Assembly (NCBI GenBank): GCA_947382355.1
Contig: CANCYR010000026.1
Span: 1 to 46,172, forward strand
Direction: 5' to 3'
Origin: an uncultured Lachnospiraceae bacterium
GTDB taxonomy: Bacteria; Bacillota; Clostridia; Lachnospirales; Lachnospiraceae
DNA: 46,172 bases
The notes under the pieces are model-generated. The model saw only the letters and a list, made by a program, of their open reading frames with translations. It was not told the DNA's origin and made no database searches. Made by a program: the position numbers and the translations under genes. Position 1 is the stretch's first letter. Every line of letters begins with the position of its first letter. Shown in pieces: positions 34,231-42,443 of the stretch.

Positions 34231-34462
34231 AATTATAAACAGTTCAGCCCTCAGCCCTCCCACACAGGAATCAGAACCGGCTGCAGGCAGAAAATGTTTC
34301 TACGTCGCCACGCTCCCGCTCTGATAAAAACGCAGCAGTGCTAAGCTCGAAAGAACCTCGCTAAGCGCTGGCGTTTTTATAAGGGCTCCTTTAGAAATCA
34401 TTTTCTGCCTGCAGCCGGTTCTGATTCCTGTGTGGGAAAGCTGAGGGCTGAACTGCTGCAGG
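34231..34462 (+). repeat. Palindromic element family A, copy 3
   Basis: Arms 34240-34295 and 34399-34454 are inverted repeats of 56 bases with two differences (arm words CACACAGGAATCAGAACCGG and CCGGTTCTGATTCCTGTGTG). The core is at about 34296-34398. It begins just after the stop codon of the pseudokinase gene. It fills most of the 361-base gap before the SEC-C gene. Confidence 0.9.
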
Positions 34463-34590
34463 AATTTTACAGGAAATCTGAGAAAAACCTTTAAAAAAGA
34501 AAAAAAATAGTATATACTATACAGAGTTTTAACAGATGCTTGACCCGGCGAAGGCGGGGAATATGGAAGGAAGATAAAGGAGTAATAGAA

Positions 34591-35097
34591 ATGGCATTAT
34601 TAAAAAAATGGCGTGATGTCGCCTACTCAGAAACAGCTAACAAAGGAGATTTGCAAAGGCTTTGGGCCGCATATTTCCAAAAGGAGAAGGAAATTTATGA
34701 ACAGCTTCTGACCAACCCGGATGAGGAAGTAAAGGGAACCGTAAAAGAGCTGGCTGAAAAATACAATGTTGAGCTTATGACCATGGTGGGCTTTCTGGAT
34801 GGAATTGATGAGTCCTTAGTAGAACCGAATCCTATCGAGGAAATGGAAGAGGATACGTTAGTCAGCTTAAAGTTTGACAAGGAGCGGCTGTATAAGAATA
34901 TGGTGGCAGCAGGTGCGGACTGGCTTTATGAACTTAAACAATGGGATTCTATTTTTGATAAGGACAGGCAGAAGGAGCTTTACAAGGAGCAGAAAAAGTC
35001 TACCACAATTGTAAAGGAAGAAAGAGTGTATCCAAATGACCCATGTCCCTGCGGCAGTGGCAAGAAGTACAAAAAATGCTGCGGCAGAAACAGTTGA
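34591..35097 (+). CDS. SEC-C metal-binding motif protein
   Basis: A 168-residue protein ending in a SEC-C zinc motif, [15 protein letters not shown] (about 151-165), as found at the C terminus of SecA and many stand-alone proteins. The N-terminal part is helical, without membrane segments ([35 protein letters not shown]). It may bind ribosomes, SecA partners or proteases; its role is not known. The frame extends to 34540 but AAAGGAG places the start at ATG 34591. A weak -10-like TATACT lies at 34513-34518. The next gene follows after 17 bases. Confidence 0.8.
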   Translation: MALLKKWRDVAYSETANKGDLQRLWAAYFQKEKEIYEQLLTNPDEEVKGTVKELAEKYNVELMTMVGFLDGIDESLVEPNPIEEMEEDTLVSLKFDKERLYKNMVAAGADWLYELKQWDSIFDKDRQKELYKEQKKSTTIVKEERVYPNDPCPCGSGKKYKKCCGRNS

Positions 35098-35114
35098 CGT
35101 TTAGGAGCAGCAAA

Positions 35115-35570
35115 ATGGAAAGCCGGGTAGAAGAGGCAGTTGCCTTGTTTAAAGAAGGATATAATTGTGCCCAGTCGGTATTTGGGGCCTATGCGGATTT
35201 ATTCGGCATGGATAAGGAAACAGCCTTAAAGCTTGCAAGTCCCATGGGCGCCGGAATAGGACGTATGCGGCAGGTATGCGGGACCGTTTCCGCAATGGCG
35301 CTTTTATCGGGCTTAAAGGACGGCAATGTGGACCCGAAAGACCGGGAGGCAAAAACAAGAACCTATGAAATTGTAAGAACTATGAGCGATGAGTTTGCCG
35401 GCGAAAACGGAAGCATCATATGCAGGGAGCTTCTTGGCATCTTAAGCCGCGAAAAAAGCGCAATGCCTGCAGAACGCACCGAGGAATACTATAAAGTACG
35501 GCCCTGTGTGAAGCTGGTGAGAAGTGCGGCTCAGATTGTGGAGAAGCAATTGCTTTTGGAGGAAGACTGA
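35115..35570 (+). CDS. C_GCAxxG_C_C family redox-type protein
   Basis: A 151-residue protein of the C_GCAxxG_C_C family, named for its spaced cysteines: NCAQSVF near residue 20, VCGTVSAMALLSG near 55-67, ICRELLG near 105 and RPCVKLV near 133. Members are thought to bind a metal or take part in electron transfer, but biochemistry is scant. It has no signal peptide. TAGGAG before ATG 35115 decides the start; a longer frame to 35043 would overlap the SEC-C gene. The two are probably co-transcribed. Confidence 0.82.
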   Translation: MESRVEEAVALFKEGYNCAQSVFGAYADLFGMDKETALKLASPMGAGIGRMRQVCGTVSAMALLSGLKDGNVDPKDREAKTRTYEIVRTMSDEFAGENGSIICRELLGILSREKSAMPAERTEEYYKVRPCVKLVRSAAQIVEKQLLLEED

Positions 35571-35587
35571 GAAGAACATATAAATAG

Positions 35588-35870
35588 TTAACTGGCGGCA
35601 GTTTGTCCAGCGGCTTCTCCCACAGGCATTGGAACAGGCATCAAACAATTTGTACTCCAAATAAGCATTATGGCATTACGATACACAGTAGGAACTGGCA
35701 GAACATATAATAGTCTTCGAGGCCTTATAAAAACGCCAGCGCTTAGCGAGGTATTTTCGAGCTTAGCACTGTTGCGTTTTTATCAGAGCGGGAGCGTGCC
35801 CCGAAGACTATTATATGTTCTGCCAGTTCCTACGTCCTCAAATCCAAAACCCGCAGGCTGAACTGTTACC
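35588..35870 (-). repeat. Palindromic element family A, copy 4 (inverted, hybrid)
   Basis: The core is in reverse orientation at about 35720-35802 (GCGCTTAGCGAGGTATTTTC, GCGTTTTTATCAGAGCGGG). Inner arms are perfect inverted repeats of about 30 bases (35692-35720 and 35801-35830; AGAACATATAATAGTCTTCG and complement), unlike the arms of other copies. The right outer end matches the 32562 mini-element for 45 bases and ends GGCTGAACTGTTACC. The left outer end (35588-35690) does not match it but contains CTTCTCCCACAGGCATTGG, reminiscent of other arms. So it appears to be a hybrid of two variants. Confidence 0.75.
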
Positions 35871-35898
35871 GCAAATTGGAGCAAATTCAAAAAAACCC

Positions 35899-35927
35899 TT
35901 GCAATTTGGGGAAACAAGTGCTATCCT
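35899..35927 (+). promoter_or_regulatory. Promoter of the rimP-nusA-infB operon
   Basis: TTGCAA (35899-35904), 17-base spacer, TATCCT (35922-35927) preceded by TGC. The arrangement is very like the pseudokinase promoter at 32641. Confidence 0.6.
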
Positions 35928-35952
35928 AGTGTAGAACTTAATATGCTTGCAT

Positions 35953-35980
35953 AAAGAGTGGGCCTGTGTCCACTCTTTTT
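35953..35980 (+). promoter_or_regulatory. Terminator-like hairpin in the rimP-nusA leader
   Basis: Stem AAAGAGTGG (35953-35961) with CCACTCTTT (35970-35978), 8-base loop, T-run. It lies about 20 bases after the predicted transcript start and 40 before rimP. NusA-dependent attenuation of its own operon has been described in Bacillus; a similar control is an inference here. Confidence 0.6.
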
Positions 35981-36019
35981 ATATGACCTTTATATAAGCA
36001 GGAAAAAGGAGAATAGCCT

Positions 36020-36484
36020 ATGACAAAAAAAGAAAGCTATGAGGCGAAGACAGAAGAACTGCTTCTTCCCATTATGGAAACCAATGGTTTTGAACTGGTG
36101 GATGTGGAATATGTAAAAGAAGGAAGCAGCTGGTATCTTCGGGCATATATTGATAAGCCGGGAGGCATTACCATTGACGACTGTGAACTGGTAAGCCGTG
36201 CCTTATCTGAGAGACTGGACAGTGAAGACTATATCAGTGAGGCGTATATACTGGAAGTGAGCAGCCCGGGACTTCTTCGTCCCATAAAAAAGGAAAAAGA
36301 TTATAAAAGGAATCTGGAAAAAGAGGTAGAAATCCGAACATATAAAATGATAGATAAGAAAAAGGAATTTGTAGGAACCTTAACTGCTTTTGATAAAGAT
36401 ACGGTTACCATATCGGAGGACGGACAGGAGAGGGTATTTGAAAAAACGGAGATTGCCCTGATACGTCCATACGTGGAATTTTAA
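36020..36484 (+). CDS. rimP: Ribosome maturation factor RimP
   Basis: A 154-residue protein needed for 30S subunit maturation. It matches RimP/YlxS: N-terminal alpha/beta domain with GFELVDVEYVKEGSSWYLRAYIDKPGGI in split form and DDCELVSRALSERLD, then VSSPGLLRPIKKEKDY and a C-terminal Sm-like barrel. Length is typical. Start ATG 36020 with AAGGAGA. It is the first gene of the translation/transcription operon running to ribF. Confidence 0.94.
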   Translation: MTKKESYEAKTEELLLPIMETNGFELVDVEYVKEGSSWYLRAYIDKPGGITIDDCELVSRALSERLDSEDYISEAYILEVSSPGLLRPIKKEKDYKRNLEKEVEIRTYKMIDKKKEFVGTLTAFDKDTVTISEDGQERVFEKTEIALIRPYVEF

Positions 36485-36566
36485 CATATCAGAAAAGAAG
36501 TGTATGGAACATCCATATGAAAGAATCAAGTCAGACTAATAAGATATAGGAGGATAAAAAAAGAAA

Positions 36567-37781
36567 ATGAATAAGGAACTTATGGAAGCGCTGGATATTT
36601 TGGAAAAGGAAAAGGAAATCAGCAAGGAAACCCTTTTTGAAGCCATTGAAAATTCACTTTTGACTGCCTGCAAGAACCATTTTGGAAAAGCGGATAACAT
36701 CCTGGTGGAAATGAACCGTGAAACCTGTGACTTTCTAGTAACAGCAGAAAAGACCGTGGTGGAAGAGGTGGAGGACGACTGTCTGGAAATTTCTCTGGAG
36801 GATGCGAAAAATTATAAGAAAAATCCGGAGCTTGGTGAGACTATAAAAGTAGAAATTCGTTCTAAGGAATTTGGACGTATTGCAACCCAGAATGCAAAGA
36901 ACGTGATTTTACAAAAGATTCGGGAAGAAGAGAGAAGTGTTATTTACAATCAATATTTTGAAAAAGAAAAAGATGTGATAACCGGTATCGTACAGCGTTA
37001 CTTAGGAAGGAATATCAGTATCAATTTAGGGAAGGCAGATGCTATTTTAAATGAAAGCGAACAGGTAAAGGGAGAATACTTTAAGCCAACCGAAAGAATC
37101 AAGGTATATATATTGGAAGTGAAGAATACTCCAAAAGGTCCCCGTATTCTTGTAAGCCGTACTCATCCGGAGCTGGTAAAGCGTCTGTTTGAAGCAGAGG
37201 TAGCGGAAATTGCCGATGGAACGGTTGAAATCATGAGCATTGCCAGAGAAGCGGGAAGCCGTACCAAAATGGCAGTCTGGTCAAAGGACCCCAATGTGGA
37301 CCCGGTAGGGGCATGCGTGGGCTTAAACGGTGCAAGAGTCAATTCCATTGTAGAGGAATTAAGGGGAGAAAAAATTGACATTATCAACTGGGATGAAAAT
37401 CCGGGCAACCTGATTCAAAATGCCCTTTCCCCTGCTAAAATCGTGGCAGTGTTTGCGGACCCGGAAGAAAAAACAGCAAAGGTGGTAGTGCCGGATTATC
37501 AGTTGTCGCTGGCAATCGGCAAGGAAGGGCAGAATGCAAGGCTTGCCGCCAGACTGACCGGTTATAAGATTGACATAAAGAGCGAGACACAGGCAAAGGA
37601 TGCAGAAGGCTTCCGTTATGAAGATTACATGGACGACGAATACGAGGAATATGACGGAGAAGAATATGACGGAGAAGAGTATGGCAGCGAAGGATATGAG
37701 GAGGGATATGCAGAAGAATATCCGGAAGAATACACTGATTCCAATGAGGAAGCAAATGAGATGGAAGAGGAACAGGAATGA
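36567..37781 (+). CDS. nusA: Transcription termination/antitermination factor NusA
   Basis: A 404-residue RNA polymerase-associated factor controlling pausing, termination and antitermination. Domains in order: N-terminal polymerase-binding domain (1-125), S1 domain (about 135-200), two KH domains (about 200-345; PVGACVGLNGARVNSIVEEL and IGKEGQNARLAARLTGYKID pieces). The C terminus is an acidic Tyr/Glu/Asp/Gly tail of about 55 residues with repeated YDGEEYDGEEYGSEGY, which is longer than in Bacillus NusA. Its stop overlaps the start of ylxR by 4 bases (ATGA). The operon leader hairpin could be an autoregulatory target. Confidence 0.95.
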   Translation: MNKELMEALDILEKEKEISKETLFEAIENSLLTACKNHFGKADNILVEMNRETCDFLVTAEKTVVEEVEDDCLEISLEDAKNYKKNPELGETIKVEIRSKEFGRIATQNAKNVILQKIREEERSVIYNQYFEKEKDVITGIVQRYLGRNISINLGKADAILNESEQVKGEYFKPTERIKVYILEVKNTPKGPRILVSRTHPELVKRLFEAEVAEIADGTVEIMSIAREAGSRTKMAVWSKDPNVDPVGACVGLNGARVNSIVEELRGEKIDIINWDENPGNLIQNALSPAKIVAVFADPEEKTAKVVVPDYQLSLAIGKEGQNARLAARLTGYKIDIKSETQAKDAEGFRYEDYMDDEYEEYDGEEYDGEEYGSEGYEEGYAEEYPEEYTDSNEEANEMEEEQE

Positions 37782-38050
37782 GTAAGAAAATCCCTTTAAG
37801 ACAATGCGTTGGCTGCGGTGAGATGAAAAGCAAAAAGGAAATGCTTCGTATATTAAAAACCGCAGAAAATGAATTTGTTTTAGATAAAACCGGAAAGAAA
37901 AACGGAAGAGGCGCATATCTTTGTAATTCCAGGGATTGTTTGTTGAAAGCAAGGAAAAGCAAAGGTCTGGAACGTTCTTTCAAAATGAGTATTCCAAATG
38001 AGGTATACGAGAATCTGCAAAAGGAGTTTGAAAAAGACTGTGAAGAATAA
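37778..38050 (+). CDS. ylxR: YlxR family RNA-binding protein (RnpM)
   Basis: A 90-residue YlxR/DUF448 protein with the conserved PLRQCVGCGEMKSKKEMLRI start and GRGAYLCNSRDC near 48-59. In B. subtilis the homologue has been reported to bind and modulate RNase P, hence RnpM. It overlaps nusA by 4 bases and is overlapped by ylxQ, in the usual Firmicute order. Confidence 0.93.
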   Translation: MSKKIPLRQCVGCGEMKSKKEMLRILKTAENEFVLDKTGKKNGRGAYLCNSRDCLLKARKSKGLERSFKMSIPNEVYENLQKEFEKDCEE

Positions 38051-38345
38051 AGCATTTTCCCTGCTTGGAATTGCCAATCGGGGACGAAATCTGGTAAGCG
38101 GCGAATTTATGACGGAAAAGATGGTGAAATCCCATAAAGCATACATGGTTATCGTGGCAGAGGATGCATCGGACAATACGAAGAAAATGTTTAAAAATAT
38201 GTGTGACTTTTACAAGGTTTCCTATTATGTTTTCGGAACAAAGGAAGAGCTGGGTCACAGTCTTGGAAAAGAAATGAGAGCTTCGCTGGCAGTAACGGAT
38301 CAGGGACTTGCGGATGCCATAAAAAAGCATCTGCAGACAGCATAG
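38040..38345 (+). CDS. ylxQ: L7Ae-family ribosomal-type protein YlxQ
   Basis: A 101-residue L7Ae/L30e/S12e-fold protein, probably RNA-binding. The frame is open from 37998, but the family start (KNKAFSLLGIANRGRNLVSGE) corresponds to the GTG at 38040, 11 bases inside the end of ylxR. AAGGAG at 38021-38026 is 13 bases upstream, a little far. Translational coupling to ylxR is likely. Confidence 0.88.
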   Translation: MKNKAFSLLGIANRGRNLVSGEFMTEKMVKSHKAYMVIVAEDASDNTKKMFKNMCDFYKVSYYVFGTKEELGHSLGKEMRASLAVTDQGLADAIKKHLQTA

Positions 38346-38366
38346 AAAGAATCGGAGGTAGTAAGC

Positions 38367-41051
38367 ATGGCCAAAATGAAAATATATGAACTGGCAAAAG
38401 AAATAGATAAAACCAACAAGGAAATTCTTACCTTTCTGGCGGAGAAAGGAATTGAAGCCAAAAGCCATATGAACACAATCGAAGAAGATACTGTGGAAAT
38501 GGTAAAAAAAGCTTTTTCAGCCAATGGAAGAAAAACTGAAACAAAAGCAGCCGAAACAAAGGAAGCTGCTCCGAAAGAGGAGCAAAAGCCGGAAGCAAGG
38601 ACAGAGGCAAAAACGGAGCACCCAAAGAAAAAGAAAAGCATAATTTTTGTAAGCAATCCCCATAATAGTAAAATGCCGGGAGCAAGGCCTCAGGGTAACG
38701 GACAAAGACCACAGAAAAACAGACCCGCAAAGCCTGCTGAAAAGGAGCCAAACCCGTTCAGGCCCCAGGTGCCGAAGCCAATCGTAAAGCCTGCAGTAAT
38801 TGAAAGAAGCGAACCGGCGGCAGCAGCTTCTAACGATACAAGAAGACAGGTGCAAAGAAATGAGAGCCAGAGACAGGAACAGTCCAGAAACAATTACAGG
38901 CAGGACGGGAACCGTCAGCCACAGGGAGGACGAGTTAATGGAAACGGTGAAAGAAACAATAATCAGGGTTATCAGAAGAATAATGATAATCGCCGGGATG
39001 GTGCGCCTAACAGAGGCGGCAGTAAGCCTTATAATAATAATGAAAGAGGCAGCAGGCCAAATGCAGGGGAGAAGAGTAACTACAAAAAGAATCAGACTTC
39101 AAAGCCCTTTGCTGAAAGTCCTATTGCAGAACCGGAAAAGCGCAGGGATGAGGAAAAGCGCAGACAGGGACAGGAGCGCGATAAACGCAGTAAAAAGGAT
39201 TTAATTTACGAAGAGGATAATGCAAACATCAAAGGCAAGAATAAGGCCGGCAGGTTTATTAAACCGGAAAAGAAGGTAGAGGAAAAAGCAGAAGAGCAAA
39301 TCAAGGTAATCACCCTTCCGGACAGCCTGACCATTAAGGAACTGGCAGAAAAAATGAAAATTCAGCCTTCCGTTATTGTGAAAAAGTTGTTCCTTCAGGG
39401 GCAGATCGTGACGGTAAATCAGGAAATTGATTATGAAACTGCTGAAGAAATTGCAATTGAGTATGAAATCATCTGTGAAAAAGAAGTAAAGGTAGACGTC
39501 ATTGAAGAGCTTTTGAAAGAGGAAGAAGAAGCAGAAGAAAATATGGAAACACGTCCTCCTGTTATTTGTGTTATGGGACACGTAGACCATGGTAAGACTT
39601 CCCTGCTGGATGCAATCCGTAAGACCAATGTAACGGACAGGGAGGCAGGAGGCATTACCCAGCATATCGGCGCTTATACGGTTACCATCAACGGACAGAA
39701 TATTACGTTTCTGGATACGCCGGGACATGAGGCGTTTACTTCCATGCGTATGCGCGGCGCAAACGCAACGGATATTGCTATTTTAGTAGTAGCGGCTGAC
39801 GACGGCGTGATGCCTCAGACCGTGGAAGCAATCAGCCATGCAAAAGCAGCGGGAATTGAAATTATCGTGGCAGTGAATAAAATCGATAAGCCAAATGCCA
39901 ATATTGACAGAGTAAAGCAGGAGCTGGCGGAATATGAGCTGATTCCGGAGGACTGGGGCGGTTCCACCGTATTTGCACCGGTTTCCGCAAAATCCGGCGA
40001 AGGCATTGAACAGCTTCTGGAAATGATTCTTTTGACAGCGGATATTCTGGAATTAAAGGCAAATCCAAAGCGCCGTGCAAGAGGTCTTGTCATCGAGGCG
40101 GAGCTTGATAAAGGAAGAGGTCCTGTTGCAACAATTCTTGTACAAAAGGGTACACTAAAGGTAGGGGATTTTGTATCAGCAGGAGCCAGTCACGGAAAGA
40201 TCAGGGCTATGATTGACGATAAGGGAAGAAGGGTAAAGGAAGCAGCGCCTTCCACACCGGTAGAAATTTTAGGTTTATCCGATGTGCCGGGAGCAGGAGA
40301 AATCTTTATCGCCCATGAAAATGACAAGACGGCAAGAAGCTTTGCGGAAACCTTTATTGCCCAGAATAAAGAAAAGAAGCTGGAAGAAACAAAATCCAAA
40401 ATGTCTTTAGACGATTTGTTTACCCAGATTCAGACCGGAAACTTAAAGGAGCTTAATTTAATTATAAAAGCAGATGTACAAGGCAGCGTGGAGGCAGTAA
40501 AACAGAGCCTTTCCAAGCTTTCCAACGAAGAAGTCATTGTAAAATGCATCCATGGAGGCGTTGGCGCCATCAATGAATCCGATGTAATGCTTGCAAGCGC
40601 TTCCAGCGCCATTATTATCGGCTTTAATGTAAGAGTGGATGCCACTGCCAAGGCAACTGCAGAACGGGAAGGGGTAGACGTAAGGCTTTATAAGGTCATC
40701 TACCAGGCAATCGAAGACGTGGAAGCTGCCATGAAGGGAATGTTAGACCCTGTTTTTGAAGAGCAGGTCATCGGCCATGCGGAAGTGCGCCAGATATTCA
40801 AGGCGTCGGCAGTAGGAAACATTGCAGGCTCCTATGTGCTTGACGGAAGGTTTGAAAGAGGCTGCAAGGTTCGGATTTCCAGAGAAGGCGAACAGATTTA
40901 TGAAGGTGAGCTGGCAAGTCTGAAACGGTTTAAGGATGATGTGAAGGAAGTAAAAGCAGGCTTTGAATGCGGCCTTGTATTTGAAGGCTTTGACAGCATG
41001 AAGGAGCTTGACGTGGTAGAAGCTTATATTATGGTAGAGGTACCCCGCTAG
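38367..41051 (+). CDS. infB: Translation initiation factor IF-2
   Basis: An 894-residue initiation GTPase that brings fMet-tRNA to the ribosome. N-terminal IF2_N-type unit ([18 protein letters not shown]) is followed by a long low-complexity segment (about 50-300) rich in Asn, Gln, Arg, Lys and Glu, then a second IF2_N unit ([21 protein letters not shown]). The G domain begins near residue 395 with [10 protein letters not shown] (P loop), DTPGHEAF and [10 protein letters not shown]. Domains II, III and C2 follow. Start ATG 38367 with CGGAGG upstream. Length fits Clostridial IF-2. Confidence 0.96.
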   Translation: MAKMKIYELAKEIDKTNKEILTFLAEKGIEAKSHMNTIEEDTVEMVKKAFSANGRKTETKAAETKEAAPKEEQKPEARTEAKTEHPKKKKSIIFVSNPHNSKMPGARPQGNGQRPQKNRPAKPAEKEPNPFRPQVPKPIVKPAVIERSEPAAAASNDTRRQVQRNESQRQEQSRNNYRQDGNRQPQGGRVNGNGERNNNQGYQKNNDNRRDGAPNRGGSKPYNNNERGSRPNAGEKSNYKKNQTSKPFAESPIAEPEKRRDEEKRRQGQERDKRSKKDLIYEEDNANIKGKNKAGRFIKPEKKVEEKAEEQIKVITLPDSLTIKELAEKMKIQPSVIVKKLFLQGQIVTVNQEIDYETAEEIAIEYEIICEKEVKVDVIEELLKEEEEAEENMETRPPVICVMGHVDHGKTSLLDAIRKTNVTDREAGGITQHIGAYTVTINGQNITFLDTPGHEAFTSMRMRGANATDIAILVVAADDGVMPQTVEAISHAKAAGIEIIVAVNKIDKPNANIDRVKQELAEYELIPEDWGGSTVFAPVSAKSGEGIEQLLEMILLTADILELKANPKRRARGLVIEAELDKGRGPVATILVQKGTLKVGDFVSAGASHGKIRAMIDDKGRRVKEAAPSTPVEILGLSDVPGAGEIFIAHENDKTARSFAETFIAQNKEKKLEETKSKMSLDDLFTQIQTGNLKELNLIIKADVQGSVEAVKQSLSKLSNEEVIVKCIHGGVGAINESDVMLASASSAIIIGFNVRVDATAKATAEREGVDVRLYKVIYQAIEDVEAAMKGMLDPVFEEQVIGHAEVRQIFKASAVGNIAGSYVLDGRFERGCKVRISREGEQIYEGELASLKRFKDDVKEVKAGFECGLVFEGFDSMKELDVVEAYIMVEVPR

Positions 41052-41059
41052 GAGGGAAT

Positions 41060-41416
41060 ATGAGAAAAAACAGTTTAAAGAATACCCGTATCAACGGTGA
41101 AGTGCAAAAGGTGTTAGCGGACGTAATCCGGGGAGAGATAAAGGACCCGAGAATCAGTTCTTTAACTTCCGTGGTTGCAGTGGAAGTGTCTCCGGATTTG
41201 AAAACCTGCAAGGCATGGATTTCCGTGCTGGGAGATGAGAAAGCTCAGGAAGACACGCTGGCAGGCTTAAAAAGCGCTGAGGGATTTATTAAAAATAAAG
41301 TAGCAAAAACCATCAATTTAAGAAATACACCGGAAATCACATTTATAATGGATCAATCCATTGCTTATGGAGTGTCCATGTCTAAAAAGATTGATGAGGT
41401 GACAAAACATGATTGA
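41060..41416 (+). CDS. rbfA: Ribosome-binding factor A
   Basis: A 118-residue KH-fold protein for late 30S maturation and cold adaptation. Family phrases RINGEVQKVLADVIRGEIKDPRI in split form, VSPDLKTCKAWISVLGDE and LRNTPEITFIMDQSI are present. It starts 8 bases after infB and overlaps nrnA by 8 bases. Confidence 0.94.
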   Translation: MRKNSLKNTRINGEVQKVLADVIRGEIKDPRISSLTSVVAVEVSPDLKTCKAWISVLGDEKAQEDTLAGLKSAEGFIKNKVAKTINLRNTPEITFIMDQSIAYGVSMSKKIDEVTKHD

Positions 41417-42371
41417 TATTTTAGAAGAATGCAAAGGAGCTGAAAAAATCGGTATCAGCGGTCATGTCAGGCCGGATGGGGATTGCACAGGTTCTGTGAG
41501 CGCATTATATCAATACTTGAAAAAGGCATTGCCGGACGTACAGGTGGAAGTGCTGTTGGAAAAACCGGCAGCAGTTTTTGCCGACCTGCCCGGCTATGAA
41601 AAGATGACCGGCAGCTTTGACCGGCAGGCGGTCTTTGATGTGTTCTTTATTTTAGACAGCGTAAAGGAACGAACGGGATTGGGAGAGAGATTTGCAAGAA
41701 AAGCCAAAAAGACCATCAATATTGACCATCATATCAGCAATCCGGGAACAGGCTGTGACGTAAATTATATAGTGCCCACAGCGGGCTCCACGGCAGAGCT
41801 GGTTTATGAGCTGATTGGAAAGGAAAATCTGGATGAGCAGATAGCCAAAAGCATTTATATAGGAATGATTCATGATACCGGAGTGTTCCAGTATTCCAAT
41901 ACTTCTCCAAGGACCCTGCGCATAGCAGCCGAGCTTTTGGAATATGGGTTTGATTTTCCAAAGCTCATTGATGAAACCTTTTATGAAAAGACATATGTGC
42001 AGAATCAGATTTTGGGAAGAGCGCTGTTGGAAAGCATTTTGTTTATGGACGGCAAGTGTATTGCTAGCATGATTGATAAAAAGCTGATGAATTTTTATAA
42101 GGCGGATTCCAGGGATTTTGAAGGTATTGTAAACCAGCTTCGGGTAGTAAAAGGCGTGGAATGTGCTATTTTCATGTACGAATCGGGTACTTTGGAATAT
42201 AAGGTGAGCCTGCGTTCATGCGGGGCAGTGGATGTGTCAAAGGTAGCGGCTTATTTTGGAGGCGGCGGTCATGTAAGGGCGGCAGGCTGCAACATGTCCG
42301 GTACATATCATGATGTATTGAACAATCTGTCCAGAGAAATTGCAAAGCAGATGCCGGGATATGCTCCGTAA
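41409..42371 (+). CDS. nrnA: DHH/DHHA1 phosphoesterase, NrnA-like oligoribonuclease/pAp phosphatase
   Basis: A 320-residue bifunctional nanoRNase / 3'-phosphoadenosine 5'-phosphate phosphatase of the DHH family. Metal motifs: SGHVRPDGDCTGS (His/Asp, about 16-28), NIDHHISN (DHH, about 107-114), IGMIHDTGVFQYSNTSP. The DHHA1 substrate-binding motif GGGGHVRAAGC lies near 280-290. It overlaps the end of rbfA, the standard Firmicute arrangement. Confidence 0.92.
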   Translation: MIDILEECKGAEKIGISGHVRPDGDCTGSVSALYQYLKKALPDVQVEVLLEKPAAVFADLPGYEKMTGSFDRQAVFDVFFILDSVKERTGLGERFARKAKKTINIDHHISNPGTGCDVNYIVPTAGSTAELVYELIGKENLDEQIAKSIYIGMIHDTGVFQYSNTSPRTLRIAAELLEYGFDFPKLIDETFYEKTYVQNQILGRALLESILFMDGKCIASMIDKKLMNFYKADSRDFEGIVNQLRVVKGVECAIFMYESGTLEYKVSLRSCGAVDVSKVAAYFGGGGHVRAAGCNMSGTYHDVLNNLSREIAKQMPGYAP

Positions 42372-42443
42372 GAAATCATGCTTTGTCGTCAGGGCATTTC
42401 GCAATTGTCTGAACGAAAAAGAGAAGAAAAAAGGAGAATTGCC

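Noticed and set aside
35670-35861. Short plus-strand frame across family A copy 4
   Set aside because: Its coding sequence is the repeat core, and a similar peptide can be read from other copies on the opposite strand. No independent evidence for translation.
38690-39204. Additional frames inside the low-complexity part of infB on both strands
   Set aside because: They are shadows of the biased Asn/Gln/Lys-rich codons; infB has intact family domains on either side.
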